Source of the DNA: Roseimaritima sediminicola
Lineage (GTDB): Bacteria; Planctomycetota; Planctomycetia; Pirellulales; Pirellulaceae
Length of the DNA: 59,280 bases
Reading direction: 5' to 3'
NCBI RefSeq assembly: GCF_009618275.1
Contig: NZ_WIAD01000036.1
Coordinates: 1-59,280, forward strand
Shown: piece after piece, positions 1-8,249 of the stretch
Position numbering within the stretch: position 1 is the first letter of the stretch
Layout: the number at the start of each line of letters is the position of its first letter
Notes under the pieces: generated by a model
Database searches by the model: none
Told to the model about the DNA's origin: nothing
What the model saw: the letters and a program-made list of their open reading frames with translations, nothing else
Made by a program: the position numbers and the translations under genes

Positions 1-22
1 ACGCACGGTTCGGAGGGAGGGG

Positions 23-60
23 AGCCCGGCTCAACCGGGCTTCCCTACCCCTATCGTTTT
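23..60 (+). terminator. possible hairpin terminator of an upstream gene
   Basis: A 7-bp perfect stem (AGCCCGG / CCGGGCT, loop of 5) is followed about 15 bases later by a T-rich stretch. It could end a gene to the left of the window. The distance from stem to T-run is long, so this is weak. Confidence 0.3.
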
Positions 61-62
61 TC

Positions 63-656
63 TTACAGGCTGCGAGCCTGGACCGCGTCTTGGCGGACCA
101 GGGTGATCCGCTCGCGCTGCAGGGGCGTCGCTTGGCCGGCGGGCGTAGCCAACTGCTGCAGGTGCGGACGGCGGATCATTTGCAGGCCGGCGCCCACCCG
201 GTCGATCCGGTGGGTCGCGCCGGCCGGGTTCCAGGCCTTCAGCCGCCGCATCAGCGGCCCCTCGAAAGATTTCGGCGCCGACTGGGCCCGCGCGGCGACG
301 ACCGATCGGTCGCGGCTCATCTCGTACAACTGTCGCAGGTCTTCCAGACGCACCGGGGCATCGGTTTCGCGAATGAAAACGACATCGCCGATCGATTTCT
401 CCAGCCCCGTCTGCCCGGCCGCCTCCATGCCTCGCGGCCGCGGATGGCAGACGACGCGCAGGCCCGCGTGGCGACGCTCCAGTTCGGCCAGTACGTCGAC
501 CGTGGCGTCGCGGCTGCCGTCGTCGACCACCACCACCTCGGCCGCTTCGTCGATGATTCCCGGCAGCGCGTCGAGCAACTGTTCGACCTCGTCGATGATG
601 CTGTACTGGCAGTCGCGAACCGGCAGGACAACGCTGAATTGAGCCATCGCGGACAT
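63..656 (-). CDS. short family 2 glycosyltransferase
   Basis: This 197-residue protein begins with a GT-A nucleotide-sugar fold: a hydrophobic first strand (FSVVLPVRD, residues 7-15) and the family motif VVVVDDGSRD at 41-50, where the Asp pair normally contacts UDP. The place where GT2 enzymes carry the metal-binding DXD reads RETDAP instead, and the protein is shorter than most GT2 enzymes (over 230 residues), so the acceptor region is reduced and the activity may be atypical. The start at 656 is the upstream ATG; a second ATG three codons in is equally possible. It has no operon partner, and the acceptor cannot be predicted. Confidence 0.75.
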   Translation of the reverse strand: MSAMAQFSVVLPVRDCQYSIIDEVEQLLDALPGIIDEAAEVVVVDDGSRDATVDVLAELERRHAGLRVVCHPRPRGMEAAGQTGLEKSIGDVVFIRETDAPVRLEDLRQLYEMSRDRSVVAARAQSAPKSFEGPLMRRLKAWNPAGATHRIDRVGAGLQMIRRPHLQQLATPAGQATPLQRERITLVRQDAVQARSL

Positions 657-825
657 CTCATCTCTTGCGGACGCGGGGGGAGAAGGCAGGGGTTGCGGGC
701 GGCCCCCTTCAGGAATTCACTGTGCATGAATCCACTGTCCCAGAAAGCATCATCGGCATCTCGGCTCGCCCGGGTTCAAGCCCAGTCCCGACACGGCTCG
801 CTGTAGCGTTTCTGTGGCCTGTGCG

Positions 826-951
826 GGCCCGGCCTGTCGATTTATTGAGCTGTTTAGGCGAACGCTCCGGTTTCGTCACCGCAAAACCGGAGCGTTCGCC
901 CAAACGGCTCACGCAAGCAATGCGTTTTCGAATCAATCGACAGACTGGGCC
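826..951. repeat. MITE-like palindromic element, intact copy
   Basis: The ends form an imperfect inverted repeat of 17 bp (826-842 against 935-951, two mismatches). Inside lies a strong hairpin with 22-bp arms (852-873 and 884-905, one mismatch, 10-base loop). The right part (from GCCCAAACGGCTCACG through CGAAAACGCATT in inverse orientation) recurs at 40557-40700, so this is a dispersed element. It contains no credible gene. It fills most of the 400-base gap between the glycosyltransferase and hisI. Confidence 0.7.
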
Positions 952-1058
952 GCCGCCGGGTGACGCGGGCGAGCGGGGTTCGATACCACCGCGGGGCGTC
1001 TATAATGCGGCGCCGCCCTGCCCCGTCTGGCCTTCGTCCCGCTGACCCGCCGTCTGTT

Positions 1059-1538
1059 ATGACCCCGTCCTCGCCCCAGGATTCTTCCTCGCCCCAGGAT
1101 TCTTCCTCGCCCCAGGATTCTTCCTCGCACGATGCGTCTTCGCCTGCGCAGCCGGACCTGCCGGATTTTGCCCGGGGCACCGACGGCTTGTTGCCGGCCA
1201 TCGCTCAGGACGCCGACAACGGCCAGGTGCTGATGTTGGCCTGGATGAACCGCGCGGCGTGGCAGCAAACGCTCGAGACCGGGCGGGCGACCTACTACAG
1301 CCGTTCCCGCCAATCCATCTGGTGCAAGGGCGAATCCAGCGGTCATACGCAGGAGGTGGTCGAGGCGCGGGTGGACTGCGATGGCGACACGATTTTGTTG
1401 CGCGTTCGCCAGCGCGGTGCGGCTTGTCATGACGGCTACCGCAGCTGCTTCTACCGCACGGTCCACCGCGACGGATCGGTCGAAGTCAACGCGGCGGTGT
1501 TGGTCGATCCGGCCAGCGTCTACGGTTCCAACGACTGA
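1059..1538 (+). CDS. hisI: phosphoribosyl-AMP cyclohydrolase (HisI)
   Basis: HisI opens the adenine ring of phosphoribosyl-AMP, the third step of histidine synthesis, in the cytoplasm. The sequence carries the family hallmarks: [10 protein letters not shown], the [19 protein letters not shown] block, the acidic metal-binding DCDGD motif and the C-terminal CHDGYRSCF with zinc-ligand cysteines. It is a stand-alone cyclohydrolase without the HisE pyrophosphohydrolase domain. I chose the ATG at 1059, which gives 159 residues; an in-frame ATG at 960 would add an implausible Arg-rich leader. The N-terminus is odd: an 18-bp unit (about 1071-1125) is repeated three times and encodes SSPQD repeats ahead of the conserved domain, which begins near residue 35. 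It stands alone rather than in a his operon. Confidence 0.93.
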   Translation: MTPSSPQDSSSPQDSSSPQDSSSHDASSPAQPDLPDFARGTDGLLPAIAQDADNGQVLMLAWMNRAAWQQTLETGRATYYSRSRQSIWCKGESSGHTQEVVEARVDCDGDTILLRVRQRGAACHDGYRSCFYRTVHRDGSVEVNAAVLVDPASVYGSND

Positions 1539-1570
1539 GTGGGCTCCGATGGGCCGCGGCCTTGCTCGGA

Positions 1571-1612
1571 TTCCATGGCTGAACGCGGGACTTCCATGGC
1601 TGAACGCGGGAC
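1571..1612. repeat. exact 21-bp tandem duplication
   Basis: Two perfect head-to-tail copies (1571-1591 and 1592-1612), each containing CCATGGCTGAACGCGGGAC, lie in the 194-base gap between hisI and the RidA-like gene. No coding role is apparent. Confidence 0.85.
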
Positions 1613-1732
1613 GGCTGCCGGAACCGGACGGCGGTGCCGAGCGGCAACGGATTCGGCTAGGATTGGGGCGGCGCGCACGAGCCGGAGCTCGTCGCCGTTT
1701 CCTTCCTTCTTGAGATTCAGACCATCCAAGCC

Positions 1733-2197
1733 ATGAGCGCCGAAGCCAAACTGAAAGAGTTGAACATTGAACTGCCGATCAGTCCCAAACCCGTGGGCGT
1801 GTACAAACCCTTGGTCATCGCGGGCAACATGGCCTACCTATCGGGGCACGGTCCGCTGAAGGACGACAAGACCTTGATCACCGGGCGGCTGGGCGACGAT
1901 CTGGATGTCGAGGCGGGTTTTCAAGCCGCGCGCCTGACCGGCCTGGGGATGCTGGCCACGCTGCAGAACGAACTGGGCAGCCTGGACCGCGTCGTGCGAC
2001 TGGTCAAATTGCTGGGCCTGGTTCGCTGTACCGAACAGTTCGACCAACAGCCGGCCGTGATCAACGGCTGCAGCGAACTGTTCCGGGACGTGTTCGGCGA
2101 GGATGCCGGAGTGGCGGCGCGCAGTGCCCTGGGGACCAACGCCTTGCCCGGAAAGATCGCCGTCGAGATCGAAGCCATCTTCGAGATCAAGTCCTAA
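1733..2197 (+). CDS. RidA/YjgF/UK114-family protein
   Basis: The 154-residue product belongs to the RidA superfamily of trimeric proteins that hydrolyse reactive enamine/imine intermediates. The core shows NMAYLSGHGPL, the strand and helix LARLTGLGMLAT-type segment, and the C-terminal AARSALGTNALPGKIAVEIE. The Arg in AARS corresponds to the catalytic Arg of RidA, and the VEIE strand is diagnostic. The extended N-terminus (AKLKELNIELPISPKPVGVY) places it in the longer YjgF-like branch of about 150 residues rather than the 128-residue classical RidA, so its imine substrate is uncertain. Gene order gives no pathway link beyond HisI upstream. Confidence 0.88.
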   Translation: MSAEAKLKELNIELPISPKPVGVYKPLVIAGNMAYLSGHGPLKDDKTLITGRLGDDLDVEAGFQAARLTGLGMLATLQNELGSLDRVVRLVKLLGLVRCTEQFDQQPAVINGCSELFRDVFGEDAGVAARSALGTNALPGKIAVEIEAIFEIKS

Positions 2198-2219
2198 GAG
2201 GAAACGTTGACGCCGCCGC

Positions 2220-2260
2220 AAAAAAAAGCCGCCGCTGCCACGAATCGTGGCAACGGCGGC
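2220..2260 (-). terminator. Rho-independent terminator of the 74-aa gene
   Basis: A 15-bp stem with one mismatch (2228-2242 against 2246-2260, loop AAT) is followed on the minus strand by a run of eight T. This is a textbook intrinsic terminator 41 bases beyond the stop of the minus-strand small gene. Confidence 0.85.
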
Positions 2261-2300
2261 CTGGGTCAAAAGACCATTGGTCCACACGGAGAAGGATGGA

Positions 2301-2525
2301 CTATTCGCGAGGGCGGATCGCACCGGTCAGACCGCTGTAGTCCACGCGGTCTTCGTAGTGCCACAGCGGCTGGCCCAGTTCGACGCGGCGGCGCAGCACT
2401 TCGATCTTTGCCGACGAGCCGGCCGGGGCATCGGTGCGGGAAAATTCATTGTCTTCCTGGGGCACGAAATCTTCGTCGTGACCGTAGCGGAGGATGGCTT
2501 CGAATACGTTTTTGCAGTTGTTCAT
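2301..2525 (-). CDS. conserved small hypothetical protein (74 aa)
   Basis: The predicted 74-residue soluble protein is charged, with the segments MNNCKNVFEAILRYGHDEDF, DNEFSRTDAPAGSSAKIEVL and PLWHYEDRVDYSGLTGAIRP. There is no signal peptide and no membrane segment. I recognise it only as the kind of small protein conserved among planctomycetes, and I do not know a function. It is a real gene because it is compact, has sensible composition, starts with ATG and is followed at the proper distance by a strong intrinsic terminator on the same strand. It is monocistronic. Confidence 0.75.
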   Translation of the reverse strand: MNNCKNVFEAILRYGHDEDFVPQEDNEFSRTDAPAGSSAKIEVLRRRVELGQPLWHYEDRVDYSGLTGAIRPRE

Positions 2526-3397
2526 ACCAAGTCCCTGGAACCGGGAGGAAACAAAAGGGTGTTAGCGTCTGTCAGCATGTCTCTCCGGTGAGGCGGTTTC
2601 GCGACGACCAGGGAGCGGGTTCGCGGGAACCCGATGCGGATCAACAAGTTGTGGGATAGTGGCCGGTTGTTCGATGCGTAGACGGGTTGTCGATGCGTGT
2701 CCTCAAGAACCGTCCGTAACGGTTATGTCGACCGGGGAAAACCTCCCCCTTAGGTGAATAACTCCGTTACGGCTTGACACGGCTTCCTGACCGGCATGCT
2801 GCGATTATTGCCGGCTTTGCTCCTCAGTCAAGAAAATTGTTGCCGCCCATTGCTCTACAGCGGCCCTCGGCCGCCATTTGCAAGGCTCTGAGGACCCGGT
2901 GCGAGGCGGCAAAACGCTGGCAATCGGCGGGGAAATCGGCGGCAGGGAACGGGCCTAGGGGGGCGGCAAACCCAGCGGCGCGACTGGCCGTTAGGGAAAG
3001 GATTGCTCCTTTAGCTGGATTCTACGGACCGTTCCGGTCGCCTTCGGAGCCCGCTGGGGTGTTGATGTCAAGGCCCGTTGACCGCCGCGCGTCAAGGCGG
3101 GTGGGACGGGATGTCGCAGATTTTTTTACCGCTTTGGACGCAATGAAAAAGCCGAGAAGTTTTCCTGATTTTTTTTCCCGGCTGGACTCCTGGCAGCCTG
3201 ACGGATGGGCATTTTATACCGCTGCCCCGGCTCGTCCGTCCTGAGAGGATATCCCAGAATGGGAAACCTTCACCGCCAAGGTGAACGGTGCGGCCGGTGG
3301 ACGCGGATCAGCTGGGGGCCGCAGGAGCCTTCGCGGCCGTGAAACCGGTTTCGCAGTTTTTTACTCTCTCTCTCTCTCTGGAGCAGCTGAGGATCGC
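2526..3397. other. 872-base gap without a convincing gene
   Basis: An open frame at 2774-3244 (+) has composition unlike a protein (scattered Arg/Ala/Pro) and no recognisable domain, so I do not call it. The gap contains a 9-bp perfect inverted repeat, CCGTAACGG at 2714-2722 and CCGTTACGG at 2764-2772, which could be a leader structure or operator. A (CT)n microsatellite (about 3362-3379) lies just upstream of the YjbQ start. Confidence 0.5.
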
Positions 3398-3826
3398 ATG
3401 TGGACGCAGAGCACCCTTCGCTTGCCGGCCAAGCCGCGCGGCTTTCATTTGATTACCGACGCCGTGTGTGAGGCGGCCGAGGGACTGGCCGACGTGAAGG
3501 TGGGTTGGATGAACCTGTTTATCCAGCACACCAGCGCCTCGTTGACGATCAATGAGAACGCCGACCCGACGGTGCGAGTGGATTTCGAAACCGCGGCGAA
3601 CCATCTGGTCCCCGAGGACCTGCCCTACCGCCACGCGCTGGAGGGCCCGGACGACATGCCGGCGCACGTCAAGGGCTCGTTGATGGGGTTCAGTCTGACG
3701 ATTCCGATCGCCCGGGGCCGGTTGCAGCTGGGGACGTGGCAGGGAATCTATTTATGCGAGCATCGCGACCGGGGCGGAAGCCGGAACCTGGTGATCACGA
3801 TTCATGGGGAGGTCGAACGCGATTGA
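3398..3826 (+). CDS. YjbQ/UPF0047-family protein (secondary thiamine-phosphate synthase-like)
   Basis: The 142-residue protein matches the YjbQ (UPF0047) family over its full length. The signature is WMNLFIQHTSASLTINENAD (residues 39-58) followed by DFETAANHLVPED and the C-terminal GTWQGIYLCEHRDRGGSRN. Members fold as a beta-sandwich trimer; an E. coli member shows weak thiamine-phosphate synthase activity in genetic tests, and the true role is unsettled. The ATG at 3398 matches the family N-terminus; the longer frame from 3281 would add a Gly/Arg-rich leader. The 3' end overlaps the end of the convergent sensor kinase by 32 bases. Confidence 0.88.
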   Translation: MWTQSTLRLPAKPRGFHLITDAVCEAAEGLADVKVGWMNLFIQHTSASLTINENADPTVRVDFETAANHLVPEDLPYRHALEGPDDMPAHVKGSLMGFSLTIPIARGRLQLGTWQGIYLCEHRDRGGSRNLVITIHGEVERD

Positions 3827-5654
3827 GCACGTGGGTGTTCAGCGATTCGCTGGTCAGGGTTTCGGCGTCGGCCAGCAGCGGTGCCGGCGGTGGACCCGAG
3901 GGGCGCGGCGGCAAGCGGAGCGGCAGGCGAACGTAGAACGTGCTGCCGCGGCCCAGCTGGCTTTCGAACGTCACCTCGCCACCGAGCAGCTTGCTCAGTT
4001 CCTTGACGATCGACAGTCCCAGGCCGGTCCCGGAAAACTCTCGGGTCAGCCCTTCGCCGTCGAGCACTTTGCGGCTTTGGCGAAATTTTTCGAAGATGAT
4101 CGATTGGTCTTCCTCGGCGATGCCCACGCCGGTGTCGGAGACCGACAGCTCGAACCTCGCGTCCTCCAGCTCGCGGACATTCACCTGGATCATCCCGCCC
4201 TCGGGCGTGAACTTGATGGCGTTGCTCAGCAGGTTGGTCAGGATCTGGCCGAACTTGTTTTGGTCCTGGACGGCTTTGGGCAATTCGTCGCTGGCCGTCA
4301 CCGTCAGCTGGATGTTCTTTTCTTCCGAGAGGCTGCGGATCATGTCGCACTGGGCCTGGACCAGCATGGCCAGATCAAAGGCCACCGGACGGATCTCCAT
4401 CTTGCCGGCTTCGACCTTGGCCAGGTCGAGGATGTCGTTGATCATCTCCAACAGCACACGGCCGCTTTTCTGGATGTTGGTGGCATAGCGTCGCTGTTTG
4501 TCGTTCAGCGAGTCGATGCCGGCCAGCACCTCGGAGAATCCGATGATGCTGTTCAGCGGCGTCCGCAGCTCGTGGCTCATATTGGCCAGGAAGTCGCTCT
4601 TGAGCCGGTTGGCTTCGTACAGCTGGAGGTTCAACTGGGCCAATTGGTCGACGCGTTGATCGAGTTCGTCGTTGACGTTCTGGATCTGTTGCCGAGTTTC
4701 CACCAGGTGGCGAAGCATGCGGTTGAAGGCGGTGGCCAATTCGCGGAATTCGTCTTCGGTTTCGATCGAAGCCCGCATGTCGGTATCGCCATGGGTGATC
4801 GCATCGCTGACGTCGCGAAGGTGGTACAGCGGGGAGAGGACCAGGTACCGCATGATACGGTGCAGCACGACCACGGTGATCGCGATGATCAGCATTGCCA
4901 CGGCGATCACCACCGCCCGGATCCAGGCATTGGCCTGCTGGGTCGCGTGGTAGGGCATGCTGACGCGAATCACGCGAAACGGGTACTGCTGGGCCAGCAC
5001 CTTGGGGTCTTCGTCGGCGGCGAACGAAACCGGCTGGACGGGGCTGTGGCACGAAACCAGGCACTCCGGTTCGCTGAACACCGGCGTGTAATGGATATAG
5101 CGACCGTCGATCGGGCCACGCTCGGCGAACAGAGGTTGCGAGCCCGGGGCGATTTGCGTGAACGCTTCGTTCTCCTCCAACACCATCGGCCGCTGGGCCA
5201 GGTCCGGACGGTCTTTGGCCAGGTACTGCTCCAGCCGCAGATAGAACTTGTTCTCCAGCTGCTCCAGTAAGGCGCGTTCGGCGGCATCGGCCGGCTGGGC
5301 CGCGTCGGACAGGTTGTCGTAGGTCGTGCCGCCTTCGCCCAGGCTCAGCACCTGATAGTCGTACTCCGGCCGCAGCAGTTTGCTCTCCAGTTCGTTCAGC
5401 ACATCCAGCTTGACCTCCTGAGCCGTCTCGTCCAGATCGCTGCCGTAGATCGCGTCGCAGTGGACCCGCATCATTTTGGCGGCGCCGAAGTCTCGGGCGA
5501 CCTGCCGCGTGCGGTCGATCACCAGGCGTCCGGCCAACAGCTGGACGACCCAAAAGGCGGCAAACATCAGCGGCACCAGGGCCGAGACGAACAGCAGCAC
5601 CGACTTGCGTTCCAAGCTCATCGATGCAAAGACGTTTTGCAGCAGTCGGAACAT
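3795..5654 (-). CDS. sensor histidine kinase with a Tll0287/DUF3365-like haem-type sensor domain
   Basis: This 619-residue membrane kinase has, in order: a transmembrane segment (about 20-42), a periplasmic sensor resembling the Tll0287-like/DUF3365 domain (about 45-245), a second transmembrane segment (about 260-285), HAMP, a HisKA domain with the phosphorylated His361 in SHELRTPLNSIIGFSEV, and an HATPase_c domain (NLLSNAIKFTPEGG, DTGVGIAEED, GTGLGLSIV). In the sensor, Cys198, Cys202 and His203 form a CX3CH motif, a variant of the c-type haem site, so redox, oxygen or NO sensing is plausible. The start at 5654 places the first transmembrane segment properly; a longer frame would add 48 odd residues. 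No response regulator is adjacent. Confidence 0.9.
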   Translation of the reverse strand: MFRLLQNVFASMSLERKSVLLFVSALVPLMFAAFWVVQLLAGRLVIDRTRQVARDFGAAKMMRVHCDAIYGSDLDETAQEVKLDVLNELESKLLRPEYDYQVLSLGEGGTTYDNLSDAAQPADAAERALLEQLENKFYLRLEQYLAKDRPDLAQRPMVLEENEAFTQIAPGSQPLFAERGPIDGRYIHYTPVFSEPECLVSCHSPVQPVSFAADEDPKVLAQQYPFRVIRVSMPYHATQQANAWIRAVVIAVAMLIIAITVVVLHRIMRYLVLSPLYHLRDVSDAITHGDTDMRASIETEDEFRELATAFNRMLRHLVETRQQIQNVNDELDQRVDQLAQLNLQLYEANRLKSDFLANMSHELRTPLNSIIGFSEVLAGIDSLNDKQRRYATNIQKSGRVLLEMINDILDLAKVEAGKMEIRPVAFDLAMLVQAQCDMIRSLSEEKNIQLTVTASDELPKAVQDQNKFGQILTNLLSNAIKFTPEGGMIQVNVRELEDARFELSVSDTGVGIAEEDQSIIFEKFRQSRKVLDGEGLTREFSGTGLGLSIVKELSKLLGGEVTFESQLGRGSTFYVRLPLRLPPRPSGPPPAPLLADAETLTSESLNTHVLNRVRPPHES

Positions 5655-5964
5655 AAGACCGGAGCTCAGGGAGGTCAACGGATGCGGGCTCGGGCGAGGT
5701 TTGCCTTGTCGAGCAGGGTGTAACCGGCGAAACCGTAAAAAGCGTGACGACCGCCGGCGGTCGGTGTAAACTACCAAGAATCCGTTGCTTGCTGCCACCC
5801 ATAACGAGAACTAGCATAGCAACTGAGTCCAACGCCACGCTCGGCCGGGTGCGTCCCGGCCCCTGCCCCACCCCCCCCCTCGTTTATCATCTTCGTTTAT
5901 TATCTTCGATTCTCGCAAACCTTTTAGGGATCCAACCGCGCTAGCTGCGGAGGAGCAAACTGTA

Positions 5965-7644
5965 ATGAGCCGAAAGACCCGCCGTGTTCTTCAATCGGTG
6001 CTCGTGGGCACCTTGACCACGATCATGTGTTTCAGCCCCGCTTCGGCAGGTTGGCTGAAGAAACGGGCCCATTGTCAGGTGGCCCCCAGTCCCTGCCCGC
6101 CCGTTGCCTGCCCGCCCGTTGCCTGCCCGCCTGTTGCCTGCCCGCCGGCGTCATCATGCTGTGATCCGGCTCCGGTGGTCGTGATCCAGCCTGCTTGCCC
6201 TCCGGCGGCTTCGGCCGGCTGCTGTGACGAAGGCGTGGTGATCGAATCAGGCCAGCCGATCGATTCCGGTTCGCCAATCGAATCCGGTCAACCGGCGCAG
6301 CCCTCACAACCCGAGTCGCTCAAGCCGGCTGTCGAAGATCTGGAAGCGCCCAGCGTGCCCGAAGAGCCGCCGGCTCCGGAAGCTCCTACGGCTCCGGTTC
6401 CCGATGATGTGGCTTCGCCCAGCGATGCCGACCCGATGCCCGTCCCGGCCACGCCCGATCCGGTGGCCGAAGAAATCGCGTTGCCCAGCGAAGAACCCGC
6501 TCCGGCCGAAGAACCCGCTCCGGCCGAAGAAGCCGCTCCCGCCGAAGAAGCTGCTCCCGCCGAAGAAGCTGCTCCCGCTGAGGAAATGCAACCCGCCGAA
6601 GAGCCCGCACCGGCCGAAGAAGCTGCACCGGAGACCGACCTGTTCGGACCGGCCGAAACCATGGAACCGGCCGAAGAGGCCGCGCCGAGTGGTGATCTGT
6701 TCGGTCCGGCCGAAGAGGCCGCACCGGCCGAAGAAGCCGCACCGGAGACCGACCTGTTCGGCCCGGCCGAAACCATGGAACCGGCCGAAGAGGCCGCGCC
6801 GAGTGGGGATCTGTTCGGTCCGGCCGAAGACGCCGCACCGGCCGAAGAAGCCGCACCGGAGACCGACCTGTTCGGCCCGGCCGAAACCATGGAGCCAGCC
6901 GAAGAGGCCGCGCCGAGTGGGGATCTGTTCGGTCCGGCCGAAGACGCCGCACCGGCGGAAGAAGCTGCATCGGAGACCGACCTGTTCGGCCCGGCCGAAG
7001 CCATGGAGCCAGCCGAAGAGGCTGCGCCGAGTGACGACCTGTTCGGGCCGGCCGAAGCGATGGAGCCGGCCGAAGAGGCTGCGCCGAGTGACGACCTGTT
7101 CGGGCCGGCCGACGCCATGGAGCCAGCCGGTGACGCCGCGCCGAGTGACGACTTGTTTGGACCTGCCGACGCAGCCGGTGAAGAAGCTGCACCGGGCGAA
7201 GACCTGTTCGGTCCGGCCGACGCGATGGAACCGGCCGGTGACGCCGCACCCATGGGCGACTTGTTCGGCCCGGCCGACGCAACCGAGGAAGAAGCCGCTC
7301 CGGCCGAAGAGGATCTGTTCGGCACCCCCGAAGAGGAAGAGGCCGAGCAAACCGACGCCCTGGACATCTTCGGTGCCAAGGCTCGTGACGCCGCCTCGAC
7401 GGTCAGTGCTTCGGTCGATCCGCTCTCGGCCACCGAGTCGCGTGTTTGGATCGACAACACCGGTGGGTTTTCCACCGAAGGTCGGCTGATTAAGATCACC
7501 GAAACGCATGTGCGACTGCAGAAGTCCAACGGTCGCACCTGCACGGTGCCGCTGCGTCGGCTGAGTCCGGCGGACGCCAAGTACGTGGAGAGTGTCGCGA
7601 GCCGCCTGCCGGCGGAAACCGTGGCGATGCTGATCCAGGACTGA
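5965..7644 (+). CDS. exported repeat protein with C-terminal SHD1 domain
   Basis: The 559-residue protein starts with a signal peptide (residues 1-29, cleavage near ASAG-W). A Cys/Pro segment follows with CPPVA repeats. About 400 residues are then Pro/Ala/Glu-rich, made of repeats around DLFGPAE. The C-terminal 60 residues form an SHD1 (SLA1 homology 1) domain, recognisable from SRVWIDNTGGFSTEGRLIKI and CTVPLRRLSPADAKYV; this domain is very common in exported planctomycete proteins. An RBS-like GGAG lies at about 5951. The acidic repeat region is probably an extended spacer between the export signal and the SHD1 module. No enzymatic motif is visible. Confidence 0.82.
   Translation: MSRKTRRVLQSVLVGTLTTIMCFSPASAGWLKKRAHCQVAPSPCPPVACPPVACPPVACPPASSCCDPAPVVVIQPACPPAASAGCCDEGVVIESGQPIDSGSPIESGQPAQPSQPESLKPAVEDLEAPSVPEEPPAPEAPTAPVPDDVASPSDADPMPVPATPDPVAEEIALPSEEPAPAEEPAPAEEAAPAEEAAPAEEAAPAEEMQPAEEPAPAEEAAPETDLFGPAETMEPAEEAAPSGDLFGPAEEAAPAEEAAPETDLFGPAETMEPAEEAAPSGDLFGPAEDAAPAEEAAPETDLFGPAETMEPAEEAAPSGDLFGPAEDAAPAEEAASETDLFGPAEAMEPAEEAAPSDDLFGPAEAMEPAEEAAPSDDLFGPADAMEPAGDAAPSDDLFGPADAAGEEAAPGEDLFGPADAMEPAGDAAPMGDLFGPADATEEEAAPAEEDLFGTPEEEEAEQTDALDIFGAKARDAASTVSASVDPLSATESRVWIDNTGGFSTEGRLIKITETHVRLQKSNGRTCTVPLRRLSPADAKYVESVASRLPAETVAMLIQD
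6630..7330. repeat. in-frame tandem repeats encoding DLFGPAE units
   Basis: A 114-bp (38-residue) unit is repeated about three times almost without change, then shorter 57-bp units continue to about 7330. All copies keep DLFGPA and EPAEEAAP, so the reading frame is maintained. Such arrays expand and contract by slippage or recombination. Confidence 0.85.
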
Positions 7645-7715
7645 TCGAACCAGCCGCTGTTCACCAGGTCCCCTAGGCCAGCGGGTCCCGCGGCCCGCCG
7701 CCTAGGAGTCTGGCG

Positions 7716-8231
7716 ATGAACCACCCAGTCCGCCTGATGCACTACGATCCGCAGTGGCGTCAGGAATTTGAACAAACGCGCAGCAGCGTCTTGATGTCCT
7801 GCACCGGTTGGGTGCAGGCGGTCGAGCACGTCGGCAGCACGGCCATCGATGGCCTCGTCGCTCAACCCATCGTCGACGTCTTGGCCGGCGTAGTCGATCC
7901 GGCCGGACTCGATCCGGCGCGGCAACGCGTCGAGGGGCTGAACTTTCAGGTCACCGAACTGCCCGAGTGGGCCGACGATGCGGTGCTGCTGCGCAAGCCG
8001 CGACACGGCGAACCCACGCACTGTGTGTACCTGACGCAGATCGATAGTCCCTTGTGGAAACGTCTGTTGGCCGTTCGCGATTGGCTCCGCGAACACCGCG
8101 ACGCCGCCCTCCGCTACGAGGAAGCCAAGGTGCATCACTGGAAAGCCTCGCAGGCGGATCGCGAGCGCTACCAACAAGCCAAGGCGATCTACTTTTCGCA
8201 CTTGGAAGATCAAATCCGTTCGGGACGCTGA
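7716..8231 (+). CDS. GrpB/UPF0157-family nucleotidyltransferase-like protein
   Basis: The 171-residue protein matches the GrpB (UPF0157) family, related to the nucleotidyltransferase fold. The family motif HVGSTAIDGLVAQPIVDVLA at 43-62 and the opening YDPQWRQEFE are clear. The C-terminal part (LAVRDWLREHRDAALRYEEA) is also typical. Family members lack an agreed function. The ATG at 7716 has AGGAG about 8 bases upstream. The next gene begins 18 bases after the stop and is probably cotranscribed, although no functional link is evident. Confidence 0.88.
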   Translation: MNHPVRLMHYDPQWRQEFEQTRSSVLMSCTGWVQAVEHVGSTAIDGLVAQPIVDVLAGVVDPAGLDPARQRVEGLNFQVTELPEWADDAVLLRKPRHGEPTHCVYLTQIDSPLWKRLLAVRDWLREHRDAALRYEEAKVHHWKASQADRERYQQAKAIYFSHLEDQIRSGR

Positions 8232-8249
8232 GGGCGGGAGACGTGCGGT

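Noticed and set aside
2774-3244. A 156-codon open frame before the YjbQ gene
   Set aside because: No recognisable domain, biased Arg/Ala/Pro composition and no ribosome site that I can see.
3804-5270. A 488-codon open frame on the plus strand
   Set aside because: It is the antisense shadow of the sensor kinase, whose domains are unambiguous.
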